Assembly (NCBI RefSeq): GCF_014697625.1
Contig: NZ_JACJSG010000009.1
Location: 1-64,000 of the forward strand
Origin: Anabaena azotica FACHB-119
GTDB taxonomy: Bacteria; Cyanobacteriota; Cyanobacteriia; Cyanobacteriales; Nostocaceae
Length of the DNA stretch: 64,000 nt
Direction of reading: 5' to 3'
Below, in pieces: positions 43,046 through 50,703 of this stretch (within the stretch, counting starts at the first letter, position 1; each line of letters opens with the position of its first letter). The notes under the pieces are model-generated. The model searched no databases. It saw nothing but the letters and a program-made list of their open reading frames with translations, and was not told the DNA's origin. Both the position numbers and the translations under genes were made by a program.

Positions 43046-44806
43046 TTAGTTAATATTTACCTCTTGTAACTGAGTCTCAAAATTCACATTATTAGCCTTG
43101 ATGACTGAACTTTCTGCAAACAAGGATTTAGCTTTTTTAGTTGCTGCAATCACACTATAAGCTATCCTTTGGTTTTGCATCTGTGGGCGTAATTTTTGTT
43201 TGTACTCATTGAGTTTAGCCTGAGCCTGAGCATATACAGGCGTACCTTGGGGAATTTTGCGGAGGTAGTTGACAGCATTATCAAAGTTACCAGCTAATGC
43301 TTGTTTACGGGCTTGGTGTAAAAAGTAAGCGGCTCTAATTTGGCGTTTTTCATTGTATTCAGCCAGTTTCTTCTGGACTAAAGCACCCGCAGAACTTTCT
43401 TGAGGAATTTGACGTAAATATTCTAATGCTGAGGAAAAATCTTTAGCTTGGGCTTGAGCATAAGCCCTGGCTAATAAATCTTGTGTTTGTGCTTCAATAT
43501 TGACATTGGCTTGTTTAACTATATCCTGAACTTTTGTTTGCCAATATGCAATATTGGGAACTTCACTGGCAGCACTAAAAACATCTGACCATCTACTCTC
43601 AAGTAATGCTTGTTCAGCTAAGGAATATTGTTTAGCTGCGGTTTGCCATTGTTGTTGCCATTCTTCGATAGTGGCTTGAGCATCTGGATATACATTACTA
43701 TGAGAGGGGATTAATTTAGCGAGGGCGATCGCTTGTTGCAAGTCGCCTTCTTGATATTCTTTTGTCGCTTTATATAAAATTTCTGTTTCGGTGTTGGCTG
43801 GAGAATTACTCAACAATGAATAAGTTCCCAGTCCCATCAATAAGGTATTAACGGCTAGTCCAACTTTCATTCCTGTCAGTAGTGGTGATCCTGACCCAGA
43901 ATTTGCTTCTGCGGGAACGTACTCTATCTGCTGTGGTTGCTGGAGTTGTGTTTGGGCGGTTTCCCATTTCATCTGTTGAATTGCACGCAAGACCTCAGCC
44001 GCAGACTGAAAGCGTACTTGGTAATTGTAGCGGATCATGTGGGTTAAGATAGCCGCTAGATAGTCACTCACTGGCGTATCAACAGAACGCCAAATAATCT
44101 CATTACTATCAGGATCTACTCTTAGTTGCAGTGGTTCTAAGCCTGTTAAAGCCTGAATAGCTATCATTCCTAGAGCATAGATATCACTATTAATCTGTGT
44201 TTGACCAATAAATTGCTCTGGGGGTATGTATCCCAAGGAAGTAGCAGGAACCTGATAGATATATAATTCTGGATCTATGGCAAAATTGACTGACACAATA
44301 GAACCAAAGTCAATCAAAACTAATTTACCATTAACAGCACGTCTAATTAAATTTTCTGGTTTAATATCGCAATGAATCACACCTTGCGAGTGAATAAATT
44401 CTAAAATAGTTAAGGCATCTTCTAAAAAAGTAATTACTTCATCCTCACGCCACAGATAACCCCAATTTTGAGCAATTGGCAATTCCGCAGTTAAAGCGTG
44501 TCCAGCGATGTACTCTTGTACTAAGTAGAAGCGCTCGTTTTCCTCAAAACAGGTGATAAAGTTAGGAATTTGCGGGTGTTGTCCCAAATGCTTGAGGGTT
44601 TCCGTTTCTGTGAGAAAACGTAGTCTGAGTGTATCTAGGTGGCTAGAGTGTAAACTATTTACCTTCAGTTGCTTAACAACACATTTAGGTTGATGTGGGT
44701 AATTTATATCTATAGCAATATATGTTTGTCCAAATACCCCTGAACCCAGGTTTTGGACGATTTGGTAGCGTGCTTGCAATACTTTACCGATCATGGGGTG
44801 GTTCAT
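43046..44806 (-). CDS. Serine/threonine protein kinase with membrane segment and helical repeat tail
   Basis: The 586-residue protein starts with a kinase domain (about 10-270). It shows GSGVFGQTYIAID, the catalytic lysine K45 in CVVKQL, VIHCDIKPENLI (HCD in place of HRD, retaining the aspartate), LIDFGSIV and GYIPPEQ with DIYALGMI. A membrane segment (GLAVNTLLMGLGTYSLL, about 312-332) follows, then long helical repeats (ALLESRWSDVFSAASEVP, AYAQAQAKDFSSALEYLRQIPQ). The layout suggests a membrane kinase with an extracytoplasmic repeat domain. Substrates are unknown. STRR repeats surround its 3' end. Confidence 0.92.
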   Translation of the reverse strand: MNHPMIGKVLQARYQIVQNLGSGVFGQTYIAIDINYPHQPKCVVKQLKVNSLHSSHLDTLRLRFLTETETLKHLGQHPQIPNFITCFEENERFYLVQEYIAGHALTAELPIAQNWGYLWREDEVITFLEDALTILEFIHSQGVIHCDIKPENLIRRAVNGKLVLIDFGSIVSVNFAIDPELYIYQVPATSLGYIPPEQFIGQTQINSDIYALGMIAIQALTGLEPLQLRVDPDSNEIIWRSVDTPVSDYLAAILTHMIRYNYQVRFQSAAEVLRAIQQMKWETAQTQLQQPQQIEYVPAEANSGSGSPLLTGMKVGLAVNTLLMGLGTYSLLSNSPANTETEILYKATKEYQEGDLQQAIALAKLIPSHSNVYPDAQATIEEWQQQWQTAAKQYSLAEQALLESRWSDVFSAASEVPNIAYWQTKVQDIVKQANVNIEAQTQDLLARAYAQAQAKDFSSALEYLRQIPQESSAGALVQKKLAEYNEKRQIRAAYFLHQARKQALAGNFDNAVNYLRKIPQGTPVYAQAQAKLNEYKQKLRPQMQNQRIAYSVIAATKKAKSLFAESSVIKANNVNFETQLQEVNIN

Positions 44807-45070
44807 GAGCTGGTTACTGAGTTAGTCCTTATATAAGTTTCGGTTTATTGTCTGCTGTTTCCGGAATAGCTCAAAGACAAATGATTCTTACATAGAATCT
44901 TAAAATGTTGGCTTAGTTCCTTAAGTATTGTTACTTTCAGTAGGCTTATTTTAATACTCAGGTCGCTACCAATCCTTAGTTAGCTAGGCTCCTATATTTT
45001 TATACTACCAAATAATATTTATACCGGATGCCATGATTTTGGTATATCGACTAATTAAAAGTAAATTACT
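44807..45070. other. Upstream region of the kinase gene, no gene seen
   Basis: No open frame or RNA gene is supported between the kinase start and the family A element at 45071. The stretch presumably holds the kinase promoter. Confidence 0.5.
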
Positions 45071-45214
45071 CTACTGGCGTGACCGGACTAAAATGTGGCA
45101 ATAGATTTGAGAAAAATCGAACGCAGATGAACGCAGATGAACGCAGATAAACGCAGATGAACAAGATGATAGATTGTTGGCTAATGCAAAAAATTAGTCC
45201 GGTCACGCCACTAG
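45071..45214. mobile_element. Family A MITE-like element, best complete copy
   Basis: CTACTGGCGTGACCGGACTA on the left and TAGTCCGGTCACGCCACTAG on the right form 21-bp inverted ends with one mismatch. The interior has ATGTGGCAATAGATTTGAGA, four AACGCAGATR units and GAACAAGATGATAGATTGTT. The whole element is 144 bp with no coding capacity. An inverted relative lies at 57601-57733. Confidence 0.88.
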
Positions 45215-45221
45215 CCTATCC

Positions 45222-46775
45222 TTAATTATTAGCCTGTTCATCATTTTCCACTGCATCAACTCTATCTTGTAACGGTTTCACTACACGAGCGATCGCTTCG
45301 GCAACAAATGCTTTAATAAACTCATCCCGGCGATTAATTTGAAACTGTCGCTGTACTACTTCCGTCATCCCACCATCGCCCCAATCTTGATCATGACGAA
45401 AATATTCAATAAAACTCTTACCTGCAATCCTCGTTAAATAAGCAGCCGTTACGCCTTGAATGGCTCTACCAATAATAAATGTAGCTACATTGAGTTGCAA
45501 GGCTGTAGATAGTAATTCAATCGCTCCCTTCACAATACCCAAACTAGCGATCGTCTTAGCTAAAGACAGGGCTAACTCCCGTCCCCGTTCCATGTTTAAT
45601 TCACAGCCGTAAACTCTGCCAATTTCTACCACCATCTGGGCATTTACAGCCGCCGTTGCCAGTAAATCTACCATTGGTAAAGGTGTTACCGATACCACAC
45701 CCGCACCAATCCACTGAAAACGCTCGACAATTTTATCAGCTTGACGGCGACGTTGTGCATCGATGAGTTTACGGGCTTCCTCTCCTAAGCGCAGAGATTG
45801 CAAGAGGATATTATCTGCGACTAAATCCTCACCTTCAGCCCGTAAAATAGCTGCCATCCGCCGCAGTAAGGGGACTATATCTGGTTCTGGTTGGAAGAGT
45901 TCGCCTGTTTCCAATTGTGCAGCTTCGGGATTAGCAGCGATCGCCACGACATCATTTGTAGCAATAAATCCCCGCACCCGTTGCCGTAACCGTGCTAGAA
46001 TAACTTCCTTATCCTCATCTGTGTAGAGGTCGGTTTTGTTGAGAACGAGGAGCGATCGCTTACCAATCTCCGCTAAACCCTTCAAAGGCTCATATTCAGA
46101 ACGCCGTAAATCATTATCCACCACAAATAACAGTAAATCCGCCTCTGTCGCCAACGCCCTAGCCAGTTGTTCCCGTTCTGTTCCCGCCACCCCAGCTTCT
46201 AAAATCCCTGGCGTATCTGTAATTAAAATCTTCCTCTCCAACCCCTTCAACCGCAAACAGTAAGTTTCCCCCACCTTGGTAGTCCCCATTGGTGCGTCCA
46301 CCTTACCCACCATCCGCCCCATAATGGCATTGACTAGGGAAGTTTTCCCCGCACTCCCCGTACCAAACACCACTACTTGAATTTCCCCCCTAGCTAAGTT
46401 AGCTTCAATCTCTTGAGAACGGCTTAATAAAGCTTGGCGTGCTACTTCATCTTGAATTTGGGCTACCTGTTGTCGCACAGCCTGTAGGGTAGAAGAAGCC
46501 GCATCAGACTTAGCCGCCGGAATTTGCGCTACACTCACGCGGCGACGGTTGCGACGGGTACGCTGTTCACCAGCCTGCAACACCATCACATAATAGACAA
46601 AAGCCGCCACTAAACAGCCGATGAGGACAATTAGCAGCAACAACAGCAAATTACCCAACAGTGGCGAATAAGATAATTGCCAATAAAGGCGAGACAGAGA
46701 ATCAATCAGCCACAGGGCGAGTCCCAGAATGACGATTAAACCAACAATCAGCGTAACAATGCGCGACACAGGCAT
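45222..46775 (-). CDS. Membrane GTPase with DUF697 domain
   Basis: The 517-residue protein has two N-terminal membrane segments (VTLIVGLIVILGLALWLI and NLLLLLLIVLIGCLVAAFVYYV). A GTPase domain follows with P-loop GTGSAGKTS, switch TDTPGILEAG and NKTDL. DUF697 (VERFQWIGAGVVSVTPLPMVDLLATAAVNAQM, ALSLAKTIASLGIVKGAIELL) forms the C-terminal part. The same order occurs in cyanobacterial Era/YcjF-type GTPases of unknown role. A family A element ends eight bases past its stop codon. Confidence 0.9.
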   Translation of the reverse strand: MPVSRIVTLIVGLIVILGLALWLIDSLSRLYWQLSYSPLLGNLLLLLLIVLIGCLVAAFVYYVMVLQAGEQRTRRNRRRVSVAQIPAAKSDAASSTLQAVRQQVAQIQDEVARQALLSRSQEIEANLARGEIQVVVFGTGSAGKTSLVNAIMGRMVGKVDAPMGTTKVGETYCLRLKGLERKILITDTPGILEAGVAGTEREQLARALATEADLLLFVVDNDLRRSEYEPLKGLAEIGKRSLLVLNKTDLYTDEDKEVILARLRQRVRGFIATNDVVAIAANPEAAQLETGELFQPEPDIVPLLRRMAAILRAEGEDLVADNILLQSLRLGEEARKLIDAQRRRQADKIVERFQWIGAGVVSVTPLPMVDLLATAAVNAQMVVEIGRVYGCELNMERGRELALSLAKTIASLGIVKGAIELLSTALQLNVATFIIGRAIQGVTAAYLTRIAGKSFIEYFRHDQDWGDGGMTEVVQRQFQINRRDEFIKAFVAEAIARVVKPLQDRVDAVENDEQANN

Positions 46776-46827
46776 GGGTAGCGGCAGTAAAGATTAAATA
46801 AGCAGATGCTTCTGATCTTAATAGTTT

Positions 46828-47030
46828 CTAGTCAGTTGACAGTTGTCAGTTATCAGTTATCAGTTATCAGTTATCAGTTGACAGTTGACAGTTGTTCTCC
46901 CCCACCCCCTCATCTCCCTTTTCCCCTCCTGGGAGGGGCTAGGGGTGGGTTTCTCCCTCATCTCCCTCATCTCCCTCATCTGCCTCATCTGCCTCATCTC
47001 CCCCCAGTCCCCATTCCCCATTCCCTCACT
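46828..47030. repeat. STRR, palindromic G-rich and CTCCCTCAT repeats
   Basis: CAGTTAT/CAGTTGA heptamers, then TTTTCCCCTCCTGGGAGGGG and CTAGGGGTGGGTTT (also at 13733), then CTCCCTCAT nonamers. An 82-codon frame crosses the block and is not supported. Confidence 0.85.
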
Positions 47031-47073
47031 CATGTGAGCGATGATTTTAGATGAAAATTAGCTTCACATAACT

Positions 47074-47424
47074 TTAAATCCCGACAGCTTGATCGAAACG
47101 CAGCATTTCTAAACTTCTGTCGCCATATACCCCTTCAATTTGTTGTTGACAGCATTCAATCGCAAAATCATTCAATTCTTCAGCCTCAATACCATACATC
47201 TGCTGAAATATCTCTGGTTCTACACGACAAAACCGGGGACGATGGGGATAAATGCGGCATTCTCTGGTAATGTGGTCAAAGTTAATGCACCATCCGCCCT
47301 CCCCTACCATGCTCAGGTAAAGTTCTAGTTCTTCTGGTGTGAGATATTCTTCTATTTCTGGGCGTTCTGCTGGGTCAAGATTGCAGCAAGCTCCACATTG
47401 TTTGACGCATTGCCATGTTGCCAT
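47074..47424 (-). CDS. YkgJ-type CxxCxxCC cysteine-cluster protein
   Basis: The 116-residue protein has the metal-binding cysteine pattern of the YkgJ/UPF0153 group: CVKQCGACCNLDP near the N terminus, then GEGGWCINFDHITRECRIYPHRPRFCRVEP. Cysteine spacing suggests a zinc or iron-sulfur site. Function in the family is unknown. The gene is single, and its start is divergent from psb30 with a 126-bp gap. Confidence 0.9.
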   Translation of the reverse strand: MATWQCVKQCGACCNLDPAERPEIEEYLTPEELELYLSMVGEGGWCINFDHITRECRIYPHRPRFCRVEPEIFQQMYGIEAEELNDFAIECCQQQIEGVYGDRSLEMLRFDQAVGI

Positions 47425-47550
47425 TTTGTGTTGTTTCCTATACTTTTATGAAGTAAATTAAATATCACAGGCGATCGCCGGATATGATCTAATACGGGTT
47501 TTGCAAATGCAACTGAGTAATTCTAAGACAATTGGGAGGAATAGAGACAA

Positions 47551-47673
47551 ATGTTTGACGCTTTAGCCAGTATCAATTGGGAAGTTATTTTTCAGCTAAC
47601 CTTTGTTGCATTGATTATCCTTGCTGGGCCTGCTGTGATTTTTGTCCTAGCATTCCGCAATGGCAACCTGTAA
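47551..47673 (+). CDS. psb30: Photosystem II protein Psb30 (Ycf12)
   Basis: The 40-residue single-span protein reads [20 protein letters not shown], then [20 protein letters not shown]. This matches Ycf12/Psb30: an N-terminal NWEV-x-FQLT, a membrane helix with AGP, and a final RNGNL. It is a small peripheral subunit of photosystem II near PsbJ and PsbK. GGGAGGA lies 10-17 bases before the ATG. The gene is monocistronic. Confidence 0.93.
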   Translation: MFDALASINWEVIFQLTFVALIILAGPAVIFVLAFRNGNL

Positions 47674-47720
47674 TATTTCCCAGTGCTGAATGGTGGGTGT
47701 TGAGTGGTTGAAATTTACAC

Positions 47721-49883
47721 TCAAGACTCAACATTCAGCGCTGATAATGCCTGCATCGCCGCTTGAACAATAGAATTATATTGCGGTAAGGATAGGTCAA
47801 TTTCTAAGGCATCTTCACGGCTAGTTCCGAGTAATCCGATTGTACTGCCTGGCTGCATAACTAAAACTTTGCCATCTGAGTTTTTAATCCTTAATTCTGG
47901 AAGAGAGTTATTTTCATAGACTCCGCAAGTATATTGACGTTGATTGTAATTGAAGGTGGTTCTTAAAGGTTTGGGAGAAGCGGCATAAAATATTTGTAAT
48001 TGGTTAAGTGGCTCCAATTGTTTCTGTGCTAATCTCACACCTAGTAATTCTAACTCTAGGCTAGTATTACCATTAAAGTGATTTTCGCGTAATTTGTAAG
48101 CAATATCTAATCGTGGTGGTAAGGGATAATAATCGCGCCAACGCCAAGCGATCGCTTTAAATTGATACTGTTGACTATTAATAGTTTGGCTGAGTGTGAC
48201 TTTGATATGACCTTTACCAACTATTTGCTGTTCTACAACTTGGACATTGGCTGTCCAGAATAAGGGGTCGGGGTTGTCGATACCGCAAGGGTGCAAAGTA
48301 TTTAACTGTTGGTACAGTGCTTGATTGATTTGATGGAAGTTAGCTTGAGCATCAATTTGCAGTAACGGCTTGAGGTGCTGGAGTTCTAAACATTGATTAG
48401 CGAACTCAGATAAACGCGATCGCAATTCTGGTAAATTTTTGGCAGGTAGAGAAAATCCGCCGGCTGCTTTGTGACCGCCGTATTTACCCAGCAGGTCGTG
48501 ACAATATTCCAAAGCCTCAAACACATGAAACTCAGGAATACTTCTGGCTGAACCGCGAATAAGTTCCTCATCTTCATAAGTACCGATAAACACAGGAACA
48601 CCGTAACGTTCCACCAAGCGAGAGGCGACAATACCAATTACACCATGATGCCAACCTGGTTGGACAACAACTAATACCCGGTCTTGCTGTAAAGTAGAGA
48701 GGAATTGAGATTCTACATAAGCGATCGCTTGTTGTTCGATTTCCTCACACATTTGCTGACGGCTAGCATTAGCCTGTTCGCATTGCATCGCGCGTTCTAA
48801 AGCAATTCCCGCATCATCTGTTGTTAATAATTCGATTACCGTCAAAGGATTTCCTATTCTACCAACAGCATTAATTCTCGGCCCCAGACGAAAGCCAATA
48901 TCCTCTGGTTTGAGGGACTGGGGACTGGGGACTGGGGACTGGGGACTGGGAACAGCATTAATTACATCTTGGTTAGAGTCATTATTGATTAATTTTGAAT
49001 TTTGAATTTTGAATTTTGAATTGCTCGCTTGGACTCCCGCGACTTGAATTAACGCCTGTACTCCTGCTAATTGGGATTTAGGTAATAGTTTCAAACCGCG
49101 TTTTACCCAGCGACGGTTGACACCAGTTAGGGGAGCTAAATCTGCGATCGTTCCCAAGGTGAATAGTGCTAACATTGGCTGAATTAAGCCTTTGGTTTTG
49201 TCTAGCTTTTGTGCTAGGGATACTGCCAAAATATAGGCAACACCCACACCAGCTACACCCCTATATGGTGAAGATTCAGCGATGAGTTTAGGGTTGAGGA
49301 TAGCATCGGCTGGGGGTAGTTTTTGGGGGATGTCGTGGTGGTCGGTGATAATAACTTTTAACCCAAGTTCTTTGGCTCTAGCGATGGGTTCAAAAGCGGA
49401 AATACCATTATCAACAGTGAGAATTAATTTAACACCTTCACTATGAAATTCTTCCACAATCCGCTTGTTAATACCATAGCCTTCGTGCATTCGGCTAGGA
49501 ATAGCATAATCTACTTGAGCGCCTAAACTGCGGAGACTGCGTAAGAGTAAAGCGGTGCTAGTCATACCATCGGCATCATAATCACCGCATATAGCTATTT
49601 TACTATGGGATGCGATCGCCTCTTGCAACAATTCCACACTCACCGCCAAATCTGGGAACTCTGTCAATGGCGAAGGTAAGTTTAAAGATTCCGGCTCTAA
49701 AAATGCTTGTGCTTGTGCTGCTGTTTCGATACCCCTATTAATCAACAATTGACAAACAATAGGTGATAGATTTGTGGCATCCGCCAGTTTTTGAGCTAAT
49801 TCTGCTTTTTGGAGGTGAATTTGCCAACGTTGGTTGGGTAAACGCCTGGAAGGTTTTGATAATTGCGATCGTTGGTCAAGCAT
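47721..49883 (-). CDS. recJ: Single-stranded-DNA exonuclease RecJ
   Basis: RecJ degrades single-stranded DNA 5'-3' in recombination and repair. The 720-residue protein has the DHH-domain motifs AICGDYDADGMTS, ILTVDNGIS, VIITDHHDIP and NPK, and DHHA1 (RGSARSIPEF, YGGHKAAGGFSL) followed by the OB-fold region. Residues about 287-324 (NSKFKIQNSKLINN and VPSPQSPVPSPQSLK) are extra. They are encoded by AATTTTGAATTTTG and GGGGACT repeats inserted in frame between DHH and the continuing core (PEDIGFRLGPRINAVGR). The catalytic motifs are intact. Confidence 0.95.
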   Translation of the reverse strand: MLDQRSQLSKPSRRLPNQRWQIHLQKAELAQKLADATNLSPIVCQLLINRGIETAAQAQAFLEPESLNLPSPLTEFPDLAVSVELLQEAIASHSKIAICGDYDADGMTSTALLLRSLRSLGAQVDYAIPSRMHEGYGINKRIVEEFHSEGVKLILTVDNGISAFEPIARAKELGLKVIITDHHDIPQKLPPADAILNPKLIAESSPYRGVAGVGVAYILAVSLAQKLDKTKGLIQPMLALFTLGTIADLAPLTGVNRRWVKRGLKLLPKSQLAGVQALIQVAGVQASNSKFKIQNSKLINNDSNQDVINAVPSPQSPVPSPQSLKPEDIGFRLGPRINAVGRIGNPLTVIELLTTDDAGIALERAMQCEQANASRQQMCEEIEQQAIAYVESQFLSTLQQDRVLVVVQPGWHHGVIGIVASRLVERYGVPVFIGTYEDEELIRGSARSIPEFHVFEALEYCHDLLGKYGGHKAAGGFSLPAKNLPELRSRLSEFANQCLELQHLKPLLQIDAQANFHQINQALYQQLNTLHPCGIDNPDPLFWTANVQVVEQQIVGKGHIKVTLSQTINSQQYQFKAIAWRWRDYYPLPPRLDIAYKLRENHFNGNTSLELELLGVRLAQKQLEPLNQLQIFYAASPKPLRTTFNYNQRQYTCGVYENNSLPELRIKNSDGKVLVMQPGSTIGLLGTSREDALEIDLSLPQYNSIVQAAMQALSALNVES
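48911..49024. repeat. In-frame STRR and AATTTTG repeats inside recJ
   Basis: Five GGGGACT units (48914-48950) and about four TTTTGAA units (48992-49022) lie in the coding sequence without breaking the frame. They are the same repeat types found in intergenic gaps of this window. Confidence 0.85.
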
Positions 49884-49910
49884 TGAGCTATGGAGTCAGG
49901 TATCAACACA

Positions 49911-49946
49911 CAAAGGGGTGAAGCATGATCTTATCCTCACCCCTAG
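49911..49946 (-). terminator. Probable terminator hairpin downstream of the ABM gene
   Basis: AAAGGGGTGAAG and CTCACCCCTAG are complementary arms. On the minus strand a short T-rich stretch (TTTGTGTTG) follows. It lies between the recJ start and STRR repeats, so it could end the gene at 50029. Confidence 0.5.
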
Positions 49947-49982
49947 TATTACTCACAAAATCTTACCAAACGTTTACTTTAA

Positions 49983-50026
49983 ATCAGTTATCAGTTATCA
50001 GTTATCAGGTTGTGTTCACTGTCCAC
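49983..50026. repeat. STRR repeats (CAGTTAT)
   Basis: Three CAGTTAT units followed by a TTCACTGTCCACTGTTAAC section abut the stop of the ABM-domain gene. Confidence 0.85.
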
Positions 50027-50028
50027 TG

Positions 50029-50319
50029 TTAACAAATTGATTCAAAATGTTCAACCGTGGGAAATGGTTCGTAAAAATGATGGAGGAGTTGCTTCCATTG
50101 TTGATATTCTGGAGAACTTCTAAATCCAACTGTATGCGCCTCTAGAGTTTCCCATTTCACCAGCAACAAATATTTGCCTTTCACCTCTAAACAGCGATGA
50201 AGTTCATGGGAGATATAACCATTCATTGAGGCAATAATATTTGAGGCTTGCTGGAAAGCATCTTCAAAATCATCCTCTGCGCCACTTTTGACATTGAGCA
50301 TTGCTGCTTCCAAAATCAT
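50029..50319 (-). CDS. Antibiotic-biosynthesis-monooxygenase (ABM) domain protein
   Basis: The 96-residue protein is one ferredoxin-like ABM domain: MILEAAMLNVKSGAEDDFEDAFQQA, YISHELHRCLEVKGKYLLLVKWETLEAH and SPEYQQWKQLLHHFYEPFP. The SHEL-x-R-x-x-E and LLVKWE strands are typical. Members include monooxygenases, haem oxygenases and stress proteins, so the reaction is not assigned. It is single. STRR repeats lie after its stop and dispersed repeats before its start. Confidence 0.86.
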   Translation of the reverse strand: MILEAAMLNVKSGAEDDFEDAFQQASNIIASMNGYISHELHRCLEVKGKYLLLVKWETLEAHTVGFRSSPEYQQWKQLLHHFYEPFPTVEHFESIC

Positions 50320-50363
50320 AACGTTGGTTTTAGCTTGAACAAAAAGAAGCCTATCACCTACCC

Positions 50364-50500
50364 GTTCGCGTAGCGTCCCGTAGGGAAGGGAGGTGATGAG
50401 ATGAATTTTTGGGCGATGACGAATTGACCCACAACCAAATTAATCCGTAGGATTAATTTGGTTGTGGGTAGATGTTCGCGTAGCGTCACGAAGTGAGGAA
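50364..50500. repeat. Two copies of the dispersed GTTCGCGTAGCGTC repeat
   Basis: GTTCGCGTAGCGTCCCGTAG followed by GGAAGG at about 50367, and GTTCGCGTAGCGTCACGAAG followed by TGAGG at about 50474, are near-identical. A relative, GTTCGCGTTAGCGTCCCGGA, lies at about 1690. The second copy forms the SSLRDATRTSTH end of the RHH gene. Confidence 0.7.
50427..50469. repeat. Perfect 20-bp inverted repeat with 3-base loop
   Basis: ACCCACAACCAAATTAATCC, GTA, then GGATTAATTTGGTTGTGGGT: the arms match over 20 bases. It overlaps the 3' end of the RHH gene. It could be the outer hairpin of the TnpB element, a terminator without a T-run, or an independent repeat. Confidence 0.85.
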
Positions 50501-50646
50501 TCGCCAGTTTTGACTTTAAGCGAGTCGATAAAATCTTCAATTACATGAGTCATAGTCTTATCGTTTTGACTTGCATATAATCTTAATTTATTTAATCTAC
50601 GTTCAGATATCCTTAAATTTAATATTTTATTTTTCATAAATGCCAA
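50440..50646 (-). CDS. Ribbon-helix-helix (CopG-like) DNA-binding protein
   Basis: The 68-residue protein has an RHH core: strand KILNLRISE then helices RRLNKLRLYASQNDKT and MTHVIEDFIDSLK. Its last 20 residues are encoded by the dispersed repeat and the 20-bp palindrome, so the original end may be lost. It is divergent from tnpB with a 57-bp gap containing TTACATTTATGTAA, a suitable RHH operator. It is probably an element-encoded regulator, or an antitoxin-like repressor captured with the TnpB gene. Confidence 0.75.
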   Translation of the reverse strand: MAFMKNKILNLRISERRLNKLRLYASQNDKTMTHVIEDFIDSLKVKTGDSSLRDATRTSTHNQINPTD

Positions 50647-50656
50647 TACAAAGTCG

Positions 50657-50670
50657 TTACATTTATGTAA
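50657..50670. promoter_or_regulatory. Palindrome TTACATTTATGTAA between RHH gene and tnpB
   Basis: Six-base perfect arms around TT lie in the shared promoter region, 34 bp before tnpB and 11 bp before the RHH start. It is a candidate RHH operator controlling both genes. Confidence 0.45.
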
Positions 50671-50703
50671 TCCTAGATATAGGTCGAAAACAAGGATAGA
50701 GCA

